From: Vespa crabro
Lineage: Eukaryota; Arthropoda; Insecta; Hymenoptera; Vespidae
NCBI RefSeq assembly: GCF_910589235.1
Contig: NC_060960.1
Span: 3,151,339 to 3,215,338 of the forward strand
DNA length: 64,000 bases
Direction: 5' to 3'
This document shows positions 51,299-63,520 of the stretch, in pieces. Positions within the stretch are counted from its first letter, which is position 1. Each line of letters begins with the position of its first letter. The position numbers were made by a program, and so were the translations under genes. The notes under the pieces are model-generated. The model did not search any database, was not told where the DNA came from, and saw nothing but the letters and a program-made list of their open reading frames with translations.

Positions 51299-52780
51299 AG
51301 AGGAAGAAAGACAAAGTTAGAGTCATCAAACTACTGCATTTTCTTCTTTTCAGTTCAAATCGACGATAAATAGTATTTTTCGAAGATATGTAAGTTGTAC
51401 GAAAAATCTTTAAATTTTGATTTATTTTATATTTAATAATCTTTAATTTTAGACATTTATCGACGAATTTCTCGGACGTTAATAAAATTACTATCACATC
51501 TATACAAATTAATTACTGACATTTTTAATTGTACTCTGTGTTAATGAAATAATTGAATTTTAATGAAGTTTCATAAAATTGTTAATATATCTTTACCGTG
51601 GGATAATAGATATTATAAAACGTTATTAATTATTATATTAATTAAAAATCGTTCTCTTTTTGTAAAATATAAGTAATTATTAATGACGAATGATATGTAT
51701 CGATAGTCGATTACGTATCTTCGGCCTGTAATAGATATATTACGAGTATAAAGCATCTCTCGCAGGGTGCCGATAAATTGTAGAATTAGCGACACACGTA
51801 CTAATTACACACGACGTATTGTTGTGAAGTGGTCCAATATTTGTGATAGCTCGCGGTTGCTAATATTTGATTAGTCACGTTCTCGTATGACAAAGATCGT
51901 TCGCTGAGGGATGAAATAACAATTTTATTTCATTTTAAACCAGTTTACCTTCAGTATCAATGTTTGACTCGGAAATCACACGTGTTCTACGAATATAAAA
52001 TAAATATTAATTTTTACTAATATAGAAATTACGATGAAAACTAAGGATTGTTTAATAAAACACAAAAATTAAATCAACTTTCTAATTAACACAAAAAATT
52101 TGTATAAATACTCATTGGTTATCATTACACGTTTTATGTCAATTTTTGTTGACATTTATATGTCAATATTTACATGAATATTTAATAAATTTATTAATAA
52201 ATTTACAATCGGAGACACGATAGATTTACTGCGCACACTTTCAAGTGTTATTAAAAGTAAACATTAAACGCGTGAAGAAAAAATAATAATTGATTTACTC
52301 AAAATTATCGATCAAGAAAAATATTTTGAAGATAAATTATTACCCGCAAATAATCCACTATCCGAAAGATTTTATCGCGGGCGTACAATCGCACGCTTTA
52401 ATTAACATCTCACTTTATTAACCCGAGGCTTGTTCTTTCAGAGATTGGGATTGGCAATAATAATACCTATTTTAAATTGGCGAGTTGTAAATACCAAGCG
52501 TTGTCCTTTTTAATAAACGTTTCTGGTGCTAATTACGTGAAGGGTGTACGGTCGGCGGAGTGCGGCGAGAGGGTGGTTAAAAATGAAAAAGGGATAGGAT
52601 GAATGTATATTACCGGGCGTATATTAATGCGAAATTTATTCAAAAGAATTTCTTGGGACGTTCCGGTATTTTTAAAGCAGCCTTAATTTACGAGGGTGTA
52701 GCGTTAGGCAGAAAAAGAAAAAGAGAAATAAAGACAGATACACGCGAACACGCACATGAAAAAATACAAAATGAAACAGA
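51299..52780. other. AT-rich DNA, no gene seen
   Basis: A moderately GC-richer patch at 52340-52600 with TAATTAAC and other ATTA words may be regulatory. The remainder is very AT-rich. Confidence 0.55.
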
Positions 52781-52807
52781 GAGAAAGAGAAAGTCAAACA
52801 GGAACAG

Positions 52808-52838
<31 letters not shown>

Positions 52839-52840
52839 GA

Positions 52841-52900
<60 letters not shown>

Positions 52901-52911
52901 CATAGACAGAA
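52781..52911. repeat. Long (GA)n(GACA)n tract
   Basis: About 130 bp: interrupted GA, a perfect GA core, then GAGACA units. The Arg-Glu and Ser-Leu ORFs over it are artefacts. Confidence 0.95.
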
Positions 52912-52947
52912 ACATCAAGAGTACGAATGAAGCCTCACTATCCTTCC

Positions 52948-53163
52948 TCATACGTGAGATGTGTTCACCGTGTCATGTTGGAAGTCTGAATAATAAAACA
53001 GTTTCGGGATCGTTCTCATTGTATGAGTAGTCGAGTCTCGAACTGGATTACGAACGCGATTCTCTGGAAAACAGGAATTGCTGTAATGTGATATAATCTC
53101 CATAAGATCGAGGACCGTTTTACAACCGCAACACACCCTTCTAAAACACGGAAAACCTGCCAT
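52948..53163 (-). CDS. Hypothetical 71-codon ORF with Cys-rich start
   Basis: A minus-strand ATG frame with a favourable context (A at -3, G at +4). Its first 20 residues (MAGFPCFRRVCCGCKTVLDL) carry four Cys, an arrangement like the cytoplasmic start of some insect multi-membrane proteins, but no membrane helix follows. A possible donor (AGG|GTGTGT) occurs after about nine codons. The body has no recognised domain and the ORF ends just inside the flank of a large GA array. It may be a real small exon or coincidence. Confidence 0.15.
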   Translation of the reverse strand: MAGFPCFRRVCCGCKTVLDLMEIISHYSNSCFPENRVRNPVRDSTTHTMRTIPKLFYYSDFQHDTVNTSHV

Positions 53164-53489
53164 AATTGGCTCTCTTAATTAAATGTCGCCTACCGGACGT
53201 TTGTCCTGTCTCTAACTGTTCTCTCTTCATTCTCGTATATTCGTTAATTTCAACTCCATCGTTCTATACCGCGATAGGTCTTCGTTTCGCGAATAAATCA
53301 TTAAAACATGAATAAACCCGATTGATTTATTCGACGGTTATGACTTATCAAAGCTCATGAACGTCACGAAAAGTACATAATTTGTGGCTTCTAAAAAAAT
53401 AAAACGTTTATAGAGAAGAATTTTGATCGTTGACGTTAAAAAAGAAAGAGTGATTAAGGAACATAAGTATGTACTCTTATCACTTTTCA

Positions 53490-53490
<1 letters not shown>

Positions 53491-53576
<86 letters not shown>
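53491..53576. repeat. (CT)n(AT)n compound microsatellite
   Basis: CT to about 53526 switches directly to AT. Confidence 0.97.
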
Positions 53577-53586
<10 letters not shown>

Positions 53587-53831
53587 TTACCTTTACATAT
53601 TTTTTACTACTACTATTTACTATGATTAACATTTTATTGTAACCGATATTATAATTTACTTAATTGTAATATTTACTACTTGTATTGTATATCATTTTAC
53701 CTATTTTATTATTTTGTTTACTATCACATAATTTTCTTTCATTCCTCTCTCAATTGCTTTCTTTCATCTTGAAGCTTTTCCATTTGACGTTTTAAAACCC
53801 ATGGATATAAATTATGTTTCACTTACTCAAT

Positions 53832-53850
53832 TACTCTCTCTTTCTCTCTC

Positions 53851-53913
<63 letters not shown>

Positions 53914-53965
53914 CTCCCTCTCTATCTCTCCCTCTCTATCTCTCTCTTTCTCTTTTTCTCTAGGA
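53832..53965. repeat. (CT)n with (CTAT)15 core
   Basis: Tetranucleotide CTAT at 53852-53912, fifteen perfect copies, flanked by CT and CCCTCTCTAT units. Confidence 0.97.
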
Positions 53966-54453
53966 AACTCTTTGACATTGGAAAAGAGAAAATATTAGAT
54001 GAAGTTTGAACTCATTCGTTAGTAACATACATAGGTGCAGCGCAAAGTTCATCATTGAATTTAAAATGGGTCTCTAGTGTACATAGAGCACCAGCATAAA
54101 CTTTCCTCTTTCTATTTCTCTCTCTCTCTATCTCTCTTTCTCTTTTTCTATCTTTCTAAAGAATCATAAATCGTAACATACCTTTCTTATTTTATGATAT
54201 TATTAATTCTTTTGTACCATCATTAGGATAAATTCGTTCTTCGAACACACACACAATGGTTTTTTGTTATAAATACGAGTATCATTTATATTAAGGGAAA
54301 GAGAAAAAATTTAACGTTTAAATTAGTTGTCTCCCATTGTTGCAAAGGGGGAATAATTGAATGAAAATTTCAATAAGTGGCAATCAATAAATTTAAATAT
54401 CTATAAAAAGGAATAATTTTTTAATATAAATAAAATATAATAAATACATTAAT

Positions 54454-54508
54454 ATATATTATATATATATATATGTATATATAAATATATATATAAATAT
54501 ATATATAT
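54454..54508. repeat. AT-rich (ATATATAA)n tract
   Basis: AT runs with regular ATAAATAT units. Confidence 0.9.
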
Positions 54509-54687
54509 AGACTTCAGCTAGCTTCTGAATAAAATACTTCATAATTGTGTATGACGATGATTTGAAATGTATCAATAATTTAAAAAATTTTCTTATATAT
54601 AGAAAAAGTATTTATTAATGTATTACATAAACGATATTTTCTAGATGATGTTAATTACTAATTTAAAACAAATAACTATTTAACAAA

Positions 54688-54689
<2 letters not shown>

Positions 54690-54737
<48 letters not shown>
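54690..54737. repeat. (AT)23 microsatellite
   Basis: 48 bp of perfect AT. Confidence 0.97.
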
Positions 54738-54740
<3 letters not shown>

Positions 54741-57210
54741 TCAAATCGCTTTTAAAATGATCGATTGAATTTTATTCAAAATTGATGTTATCCATTTTTG
54801 ATATTATTGTTTTTCTCTTGTATGTTACATCAATAGAATCTTAACGTGAGATTTTAATCGAATTGTATGTCGAAACATACAGGTGAATCGTACACAGAGT
54901 AGTCCCCGAGTAAACAACTCGTTAGAGGTTAAACTAGTTGAGATTGAATCGCGTTACGAGGTTAGTCTGTTCGACTTTTTTCTCTCTCCTTTCAGGAATA
55001 AACGCGACCTCATTGGACATTGAGGATGACCGGATGACCCTTCTTCTCGGACAAATTATCGGAGCTAGACCGTTTGTTCGTTCGTTCGTTTAATTAAAAA
55101 ACCGACTTCCTAGCGAAGCCAACAGAAATATATGCTGCATTAAATGTTTTATGTATGAAATACATTGCTCTTTACATCATGGAATATAATACTATGAGAA
55201 TTAGGTACGCTTCACAGTAGGTAAACACGCATAATTACGGTAGAACAGTTGGTTTACGTCAAATTAGTTTGTATATCGTGATACAAGGCTTTATTACACG
55301 CTACTTCTACGTTATCATCGAATATTTTCATTAAAATTTATCCGATATGTCTACCTATAAAAAAAAAAAAATAAGTTTAAGCTAATAAAAATACGATAGG
55401 ATCCGATACAGATATTATTGTAATATAACAGCATGATTTACTTTCAAATATACTTTCGATGAAATTTTTCTGTCAAACGAAAATTTTCTAAAAATAGTCA
55501 TGGTTCCATAATTACATTCTCCATTGAGAAACTAGATGGTCTCTTTAATTGACAAATGAATTAATTTAATTGGATATATTCTTCATATATACTGGTAAAT
55601 GGTGAATCTTAGATCAGGCAAAAGATAGAGAACAAAAGATCAAAGAATAGAACATAGAATCTCCAACGGAATTCCGATAGGAATCCTAGACAAAAAGAGA
55701 GCAGATCTGTCCTCGTTAAACATTGGTCACCGAATTATACTAGCTATTCAAAGTTACAGTAACGTAGCAAAGACACATAGCCGAAAAAAAGAGAGAGTGA
55801 GAGAGAAAACGGTCGTAATACGACGACGAGGTCATTAATGGATAATTTCAGCTTGGAGAAAACGACTTAATTAAAAAGTCAGAAACGAAGAATTGACCTG
55901 TCGTCGGCGTAATCGGAGAATCCCAGTCGAAATCGAAGCGATAAAAGCCTGGAATTTTGAGTCGGTGTGAACGAGTAAGCGAGTCACGCCGAGCTAAATT
56001 CGATGCTGCCTTTCAATTATAGCTCGCAGGGCTACGTCCGTTGCCCAGAGCCACGCTCCTAATTAGATCAAACGCGTCCAGCAATTTCATTTGCGCGTGA
56101 TTTCCCAATTACTGTGCGATGGGCGACCATCCGAACGAGCGTTTCTACCAAGCTCGTCGTCCTCGATGATGATGCTCTTGGCCCTCGAGCCTTTCGATCC
56201 CTGGACCTTCAATCTTGACGATCCTCTTGATGCTGTTGAACTAAACACTCTCGACTTTCTCCTGTTTTTTTCTTAATTTTGTGATTTAATATCTCTCATT
56301 ATGTAACTTTATTCTTAGACATTGAATTTTGTTTATCTTACCATTGATATTTCATATTTTGAAGTATATCGAATACATTGTTCATTTCGATAAAAATTTT
56401 GTTGATGTTGATAGTAATAGACGACGATATTTTTCAATTAAATATTGGATTAAAAATGTAACATATCCAATTTTTAACTTCTTTATTTAAACAATCAAAA
56501 TAAAGAAAGATTGTAAAACAAAATAAAATAAGATTGCTAGTATATCTGATTGATACGGATGTCGGTAAAATTGTCCTAATACAATAAAATAAGTTTGTTT
56601 TTTTAAAAGAGCGACAGTTACCGATCGATTAAATTTTTGACTTTTAACAATAATTTCCTATGATTCGAAAAGAAGGAAAAACCTAGTGTGACTCGTAAAA
56701 TCTAAAAAAAGATCAAATACGATAGTAAATTTAGAAAAAAAATAAATCAAACAGTTAAAACATAGTATCAAATATAAACTATGTATTTCGAAAAAAAAAG
56801 AAGATAAGAAATTAGAAGAAAGAAAGTTGTAAAGTCTTCAGTTTTCGTGAGAGCACGCGAAAGATAAAAAAAAAGAACTCGAACCAAAGTTTCTCGAGGA
56901 ATTTTTCGTTGATTTGCCTTCGAGAGGGAATGATGAAAGTAAAATTCAATGTTGAAGGAAATTATTAGTATAGTACCATACTCGATAAGTTCAACGAATC
57001 GAACGAGATTTGAAGTAGTACGTAATGGAAAAGTTCCCGGTGGCCACAGCGAATGGAGGTTGAATAAAAGAAAATCGAAGTAGTTTGCGAAGGTCGAACT
57101 TTTCAGTCGTACAACTATAGTACGAAAGTACGAGCGAGAGGCTTGGATTTCTAGAAGGTCTTCTTCATCTTTTCTTCTTCAACGATGTCTCAGGTGTACG
57201 CGTTCAATCA
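54738..57210. other. Non-coding DNA with a GC-richer island at 55830-56270
   Basis: The island is complex, near 50% GC and includes a 60-codon ATG-less frame. At 54987-55092 a good acceptor (TCTCTCCTTTCAG) is followed by about 31 codons open to a TAA, beginning INATSLDIEDDRMTLLLG; it could be a terminal exon but has no support. Confidence 0.4.

Positions 57211-57299
<89 letters not shown>
57211..57299. repeat. (CT)n microsatellite, about 42 repeats
   Basis: 89 bp, one TTT near the start and otherwise perfect; the longest CT run in the window. Confidence 0.98.
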
Positions 57300-57302
<3 letters not shown>

Positions 57303-58778
57303 ACTCGGGGTAAATGAGATAGAAAGTTAGTGAAATTGGAAGTGATAGCTTGAATTCAAGTTCAAAGAACTATCAGTATTATTATTATGAAGAACGAAAC
57401 CTTTTTACCGTCCCTTCCCGAAGAAATTCTTCCCTTCAAGAATCGATTTCATATTATTACATACCTTCCTCGTTCTTCTTCTAATTTGCTGCTATGTCTA
57501 TTATTACATCTTTTTAATATCACAAAAAAAGAAAAAAAAATTCCGTGTATGAACCAGGAAAAAAAAGCCACGCGATTTAACGAATTATTCTGCATGACAC
57601 GGCAAAAGAAAGAAAACGTTTTTTGTACAAAATGTTTCCGAGAAGGAATGATACGTATAAATGATAAATCGGTAGATAATAGGTTTATCTACTTCGTTTA
57701 ACGACTTTTATCCGTTTTAAATTCTTTTGTATAAATTGTTCAAATTAATATGTCTAGGTAATCGAGTGAATTAATATCGATAACAGGATATATTTCTCGT
57801 TATATTTCGAGATGAACGATTTTGTTAAGAACTCGAAGGAAATATGCATTCAATGAATAATTGGCATAATCCAGTGACGACTGATTATATCCGTCACTGG
57901 AATTACGTTTTACTTTGTTAATGTGAAATGTTTCATTAGAACGATAATAATCAGTCGAAATACATTTCACCAACGAATATTTCAATTTTCAAATATTGCC
58001 GCGTACCTAACGGCTTTTAATTTCACTTCCGTTCAAAAACCCGCATCACGAGGAATCAAGTAACAAACTTTGATGAAATTGGGAAAGCATCGAGAGAATC
58101 GATGAGCTTCCTAGCTTCTAGTTTTGGTGAGTTCACGAATGAGAAACGATTGCAGGAAAGATAAAGAAAGAGAATAAGATTTGAACGTTTCAATATTAAT
58201 ATTTAATTATTATTCGATTTAATTGATATAATATAATCTTTATTATAATAAATTTATAAAAATAATTTATACAAAGTAATAATTAATTAATTTATTTTTA
58301 TTAACGTAACTTCTACATTTATCATGTAATTCATCTTTGACAATTAATATCAGATACTTTCTATAACAACTACTTTTTTCTCTACCACATTTTTAGTTAT
58401 TGCGTCAAAACTAATAGAGGAAGAGAAAGAAAATAAAAAGAGGATCGCGACTTTACTCGAGTTCTCAATCACCTTCCCTAAGCTCGCGTGATTATACTGT
58501 GTTATAAGACTTATATAAGAAGAAAGTATAAGAAGTAAGAGTAGCGTTGAACGTCGGCGTACTCGTGTGCAAACTTACCAAGCTTTGCTCCTTCTTTTAT
58601 TATGGTTATACAGCTTTTTCTTTGCAATTTGTATCGCGTCGTTTAACTCTGATCAGCTCACCCACGGAGGCTTTCATATCGCAACTTGAGAATTTGCATA
58701 ACCGGTTGAATTAGAAATTTTCTATCTACTCGAAAGTTCTTTTACTAACAAATAATGTACTTCCTCTTCTTCCTTTTC

Positions 58779-58781
<3 letters not shown>
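57300..58781. other. AT-rich DNA, no gene seen
   Basis: A 104-codon ATG frame at 57387-57701 is Lys/Phe/Asn-rich as expected from composition. Confidence 0.55.
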
Positions 58782-58818
<37 letters not shown>

Positions 58819-58864
58819 ACTCTCCCTCTCTCTCCCTCTCTCTTCCTCTCTCTTCCTCTCTCTC
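58782..58864. repeat. (CT)n / (CTCTCTTC)n tract
   Basis: Pure CT, then ACTC, CCCT and CTTC variants. Confidence 0.94.
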
Positions 58865-59269
58865 ATAGCAATAAAATCGTAATTAAATGTTAACGTTCAC
58901 GTTGATCATCGATCAAAAGTATCTCCATTCTCGACATTAGTTAGCAATTTATGTCCGAGAATGACATAGCGACGATAATAATGTTGAAATGTGTTGGACA
59001 AGTTGAATCGTTACTCGCTTCTAAATCGAGTAAAACAGAAAGAGGAAAGATAGAGACGGAGTTAGATAGAGAGAATGAAAACGTCGTAGATGCACGGAAG
59101 CAAAACTTCCTCCGAGCGATGGCCGTTGTTATAAATCATGCGAAAGCAAGGAGATCGAGCTAACAGGACATACGGGAACAACGAAGGTTTGAATCGTGTG
59201 CGGTACGAGCAAGAGAACTGACGCTTCATGGAAGCTCGTCGTGGTTGCTCTCCTTTCGTGGCTACGAAC

Positions 59270-59340
59270 AGGGAAAGAGAAAGAGAGATAGATAGATAGA
59301 GAAAGAGAGAGAGAGAGAGGGAGAGAACAAGAGCAAGAGA
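59270..59340. repeat. (GA)n / (GATA)n tract
   Basis: Interrupted GA with a short GATA block. Confidence 0.92.
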
Positions 59341-59414
59341 CGTAGAACGCGCATAGAGGCAAGACGAAGTTAAATCGTGTATCACTAATGTTGAATAAAT
59401 GTGCCATAAGGAAA

Positions 59415-59580
59415 ACAAGGGCCGCCAGCAGGACCATCGCCGAGTCGCGTAACTTCGCTTTGGATGGGCGAAATTACTTCGTACGCTGAGCCTTCATCAT
59501 TAATCTTGCTCCACTGATAGCCAACGGCGTTCGACATTGACAGCTAACTTTGTTCATAAATCTGCGTCCGAACGAGCAGA
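59415..59580. promoter_or_regulatory. GC-richer island, candidate conserved non-coding element
   Basis: Complex DNA with CATCATTAATC and several TTAC/GTAA words, between GA arrays. No exon structure. Confidence 0.25.
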
Positions 59581-59670
59581 GAAAATGAGAGAGAAAGAGA
59601 AGGTGGGTGGGAGGGAGGGGAGTGGATAGAGAAAGAGAGAGAGAGAGAGGGAAAGAGAGAGAAAGAGAGG
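59580..59670. repeat. GA/GGGA purine tract
   Basis: GA blocks around GGTGGGTGGGAGGGAGGGG, whose G-runs could form a quadruplex. Confidence 0.9.
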
Positions 59671-59939
59671 AAATACTTTTATTCGTAACCTGTTCTCCGT
59701 TATTACACTGACACTGTAATTCGGTGGTTGTTCATCGACAACTTGGAAACTTTCGTTGGGCAGCCAATATTATGGAGATATCAATCAATTCGTAGTATGG
59801 ACGATTATGGTGGCTCGTTAGCGATATTACGGACAGCTTCTTGTGGGATCGATTTGTCAGGAATTTAATAAAGCTTTGTCGGAAGCAAGCTGATCAAGGT
59901 TCGATCGAATTTTGACATTTATAAGCCGATAAATCAAGC

Positions 59940-60419
59940 ATGTACGTTCTTTCGTTAATTAACGAATGTAAGTACATAAGGCACTTGTGTATCTACATAC
60001 ATATATTTATTCTGAATTTGTATAATAGTATTCTATCAGAGTTAAAATGCTCTAACTTTTCGAAATTTCTGACCAGAATAACATATTGTGAGTTATCATC
60101 GCGAACAGCAATTACCAGCGGAATCAGTTTGGCATCCGGCAGTCGTCGTTTGCAATTCCAGAGACAGTTTGGTAGTTTACCTTGGTTAGTAGTATCCTCT
60201 GGTGTCCAATGGTCAGGAGAGGGAAAGTTTGTCGAAGCCACCAAAACTTCGAAGTCATGCAGACCAACTCAAATCGCGTTCAAAAGGACGTTGACATTTG
60301 TTCAAATCGTCTACTACGTTTCCATCACAATTCGGCCACTTACAATTAAACGTTTAGAGTTTGAGATCGAACACGAGACCGATCCTTTAATTAACTCAAC
60401 CTTATATTTGATATATTGA
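59940..60419 (+). CDS. Hypothetical 159-codon ORF, no recognised family
   Basis: This ATG-to-TGA frame is one of the longest open frames in the window not built from a microsatellite. Its first third is AT-rich and its middle (about residues 55-120) is much nearer 45-50% GC, with ordinary amino-acid usage. There is one moderately hydrophobic stretch near residues 120-132 (TFVQIVYYVSITI). No signal peptide, domain or catalytic motif is recognisable. A single ORF of this size is only mildly unlikely by chance in 64 kb of such DNA. The minus strand is also partly open (59993-60244) and contains a possible GTAAAC donor. It could be an orphan gene, part of a longer spliced transcript, or noise. 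Confidence 0.2.
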   Translation: MYVLSLINECKYIRHLCIYIHIFILNLYNSILSELKCSNFSKFLTRITYCELSSRTAITSGISLASGSRRLQFQRQFGSLPWLVVSSGVQWSGEGKFVEATKTSKSCRPTQIAFKRTLTFVQIVYYVSITIRPLTIKRLEFEIEHETDPLINSTLYLIY

Positions 60420-60477
60420 TTTGTGAAAACAATCAGAGTCTCAAACACAAACGCAAACATACACACATACACATACA

Positions 60478-60486
60478 AAGAGAGAA

Positions 60487-60521
<35 letters not shown>

Positions 60522-60557
60522 AAAAGAGAGAGAGAGAGAAAAAGAGAGAGAGAGAGA
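60478..60557. repeat. (GA)n with regular AAA interruptions
   Basis: GA blocks of about 10-16 bp separated by AAA or AAAA, a higher-order period of about 20 bp. Confidence 0.94.
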
Positions 60558-61745
60558 TACCAGTGATACGCGTTTTTTGAAACTAACTAAACCTTGTTGC
60601 CTATATGAACATGCAGAAATTCCTATAGCACGGGAATAACACAAGGGAGCTCCTTTACCAAATCTATTAATCTTAGTCAGCACCAAAGACAAAGGGTGTG
60701 TCGCTACGAATTATCTTTGGTCTGAAACTAATTGTAAGTATACTCTTGAGTCTACTTCGTCGACTAAAAATGTTAATTAAATGCGTTTTCCTTTGAGATA
60801 TTTCAACAGAAACAATCAAGTACTAGGAGGATATTCCATGATTTAGCTCGATGTTGGAAAACGTATCACTATGGGAGAAACCAATAGGTAGAATGAGACA
60901 ATGGTAACAATATGATACACGTCACGAGATAATTCTACGCTTAAGAACTTGACTCCTACGACAGATTCATTCACGATAATTAGAAGATCAAACCGGACTG
61001 TATTAAACGACTCCTTTCTGTTAGTACACTAGGACTGATTACCTCTTCCGTATGAACTTGCTGCTAAAGTTTTCGACAGTTTCCTGGATCCTTTTGTGTC
61101 TCACTGTTGAGTTTCGTGGAAGGTAAAATACAGAAAGAGCAAGAGAGAGAGGGAGAGGCAAATGAGAATATGTGAAGGATGAAGAGAGATAAAGAGAGAG
61201 AGGATAAGGAGAACGGTATGGAAACTTCGTCAAAACCACCGAGAACTTGGGGGTAAACTCATTCATTCGGCTGCAAAACTTGTCTGGAACTGGCGTTGTC
61301 GTTCCAAATCGCTCTGCCGGTTGCATTGTACTGTATCAGTCCTATCCTCTTTTACTTCTCTATAGCCAACCTCTCGTCACCAACGAAATATTGCAAAGTT
61401 ATGAGATACTAGAATTTCTATCCGTGAAATACCGAAAGTCTTGGAAGGTATTATTTCATGGACTTTACTCATTCATATTGACTCATTTTATCGACGGGAG
61501 GAAAGAGAAAGAACTTCCGAGCTTTAAGTCTGATTCATTTATAAGAATTAACGAAGAGTTATCTGATCGTTCGCCGAAGAAAATCGTTGAACGACAAGAG
61601 CATTCCTTCAATTCATAATGAAAATTATATTTCATAAATGAGTTTTACTCATTAGTTTTCGAGCTCTGTTATTAGATATGTATTTATGTATGTATGTATG
61701 TATATATGTATACAATATTACAAGAATATACGAGAATTTTATTCT

Positions 61746-61841
61746 ATCTCTCTCTCTTTTCCCCTTCCCACCATCTCTCTCTTTCTTTCTCTCTTTCTTT
61801 CTTTCTCTTTCTTTCTTTTTCTTTCTTTTTTTCGATTTTTG
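61746..61841. repeat. (CT)n / (CTTT)n tract
   Basis: Pyrimidine-only run with CTTT units. Confidence 0.92.
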
Positions 61842-62424
61842 AGTTGAGCGATCGAGTTATTTCATTTGCACTCGTTACATTCAAATTCACTTGTACACAC
61901 GTTTTCCTCGAAGCGATATTCTCTTCTATTTCGAAATAGTATTATTAATGCAACTATCCTACCACAAATATCGTATGTAGATATTAGAATGAATTTTAAT
62001 TTTTTTCTTTCCATACCTAACAGTTACGAATGTGTTATAAATCTACGTACTATTCATCTAACACCATTCATCTATTTACGCACACACACAAACATGTATA
62101 TATAATTTGAAATTGTTAATGACGAATTTGATAGTTGACGAAAAATAAAATTAGATTGATAAAAAAATCGAATATAAATATAAATTTATATAATCGAATA
62201 TAAATTCTACATAGGCACATCAATACTAAGGAGAATCCTTTGTTAATCGAGCCTAAGCGTTGGTTCTCCATCTAATAACTGAATTATTGCCAGGGCGGTA
62301 GAGGATACACGAATGGGGCGGTTGCAGGTTGCCAACCCGTTACGCGTCATACGAGGGATCCCTTTGTATCAGGCCATCCCACGAAACCGCGTATGCAGTA
62401 ATAGCAGCAACGCCGGTAACGTAC

Positions 62425-62457
62425 ATGGTTCTACCTACGTGGAGAAGCTAGAACCAT
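62425..62457. other. 9-bp perfect stem with 15-nt loop
   Basis: ATGGTTCTA (62425-62433) and TAGAACCAT (62449-62457) are exact inverted repeats in a GC-richer non-coding patch. Too short to assign a role. Confidence 0.55.
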
Positions 62458-62654
62458 CTCGGCAACATACACCGTTAGCGTTCACGTATACATGTTCACA
62501 TAAATATATACATATATGCATGCACACATAACACATACACATTAGCGAGAAAATGTACGTGCGTACATACACACGTGAAAACGTGAGCCGTCTAACGACG
62601 CAGAACTGAAATAAACCGACTAGCACGTCCTGTCGTTGGCAGATCCTCCACCCT

Positions 62655-62801
62655 TTTCTCTCTCTCTCTCTCTCTCTCTTCCTGTATATCTATCTATCTC
62701 TCACTATCTCTCTCTCTCTCTCTCAATATTCTCTCTCAGCTCGACTAATTCCACGTTTCGTTGTATGCTTCTATTTTTCGCGTTTATCTTTCTCTATCTT
62801 A

Positions 62802-62847
<46 letters not shown>

Positions 62848-62892
62848 TTCTCTTTTCTCTCTCCTGTCCTCATCCTTCTCTCTTTCTCTCGT
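62655..62892. repeat. Two (CT)n tracts
   Basis: CT at 62655-62725 and again at 62797-62892, with TATC units in the first. Ser-Leu ORFs over them are artefacts. Confidence 0.94.
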
Positions 62893-63276
62893 TGTTTCTA
62901 TCACTGTTTTTCAGAGCCAGCAAAGACAGAAGCAAACGACTGTGAAACTAGAAAGAGTACATACTCGAAATACATCTCGAGTGTTGTTGGTAGCTTCGTC
63001 GTCATTCTATTAACATCTATCTATGTACATACTAATGCTTCACGATTATATGGTGCATCGTATATATACAATGGGTAATGCTGGAAATCTAACTGTCGTT
63101 ACATATATTTTTTATGAGCCACTCCTTGTCGTCATCCGACCATGGATGGAAGCTTTTCTTAAAGAAAAAAATTCTGAACGAATTTTTGTGTTTACATCAG
63201 TTACATTTTTACAGTTTACATACAGATGCTAAGGAGATACCTTTGAGAATTCGGTTTCATGATATTTTATTGTTAT

Positions 63277-63445
63277 TGTAGTAGTAATAGTAATAGTATT
63301 AGAAGTAACAGTACCAGTAATAGTAGTAGTAGTAGTAGTTGTTATTGTTGCTGTTGTTGTTATTGTTATTGTTATTGTTATTGTTATTGTTATTGTTATT
63401 GTTATTGTTATTGTTATTGTTATTGTTATTGTTATTGTTATTGTT

Positions 63446-63506
<61 letters not shown>

Positions 63507-63520
63507 TTGTTGTTGTTGAA
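63277..63520. repeat. Composite (TAG)n-(TTATTG)15-(TTG)23 array
   Basis: TAG/TAA triplets (63278-63340) lead into about fifteen perfect TTATTG hexamers (about 63360-63449), then about 23 TTG triplets with one T interruption. On the minus strand it reads poly-Asn then poly-Gln, but no coding sequence continues on either side, so the homopolymer ORFs are artefacts. Confidence 0.96.

Larger units (their letters stand above)
60558..62654. other. Non-coding DNA, no recognised gene
   Basis: A long open frame at 61247-61618 contains no ATG. A GC-richer patch at 62270-62460 carries the 9-bp stem. (ATGT)n lies at about 61680-61712. Confidence 0.55.

Noticed and set aside
61247..61618. 123-codon open frame
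   Set aside because: It contains no ATG, and no splice-bounded sub-exon or domain was found.
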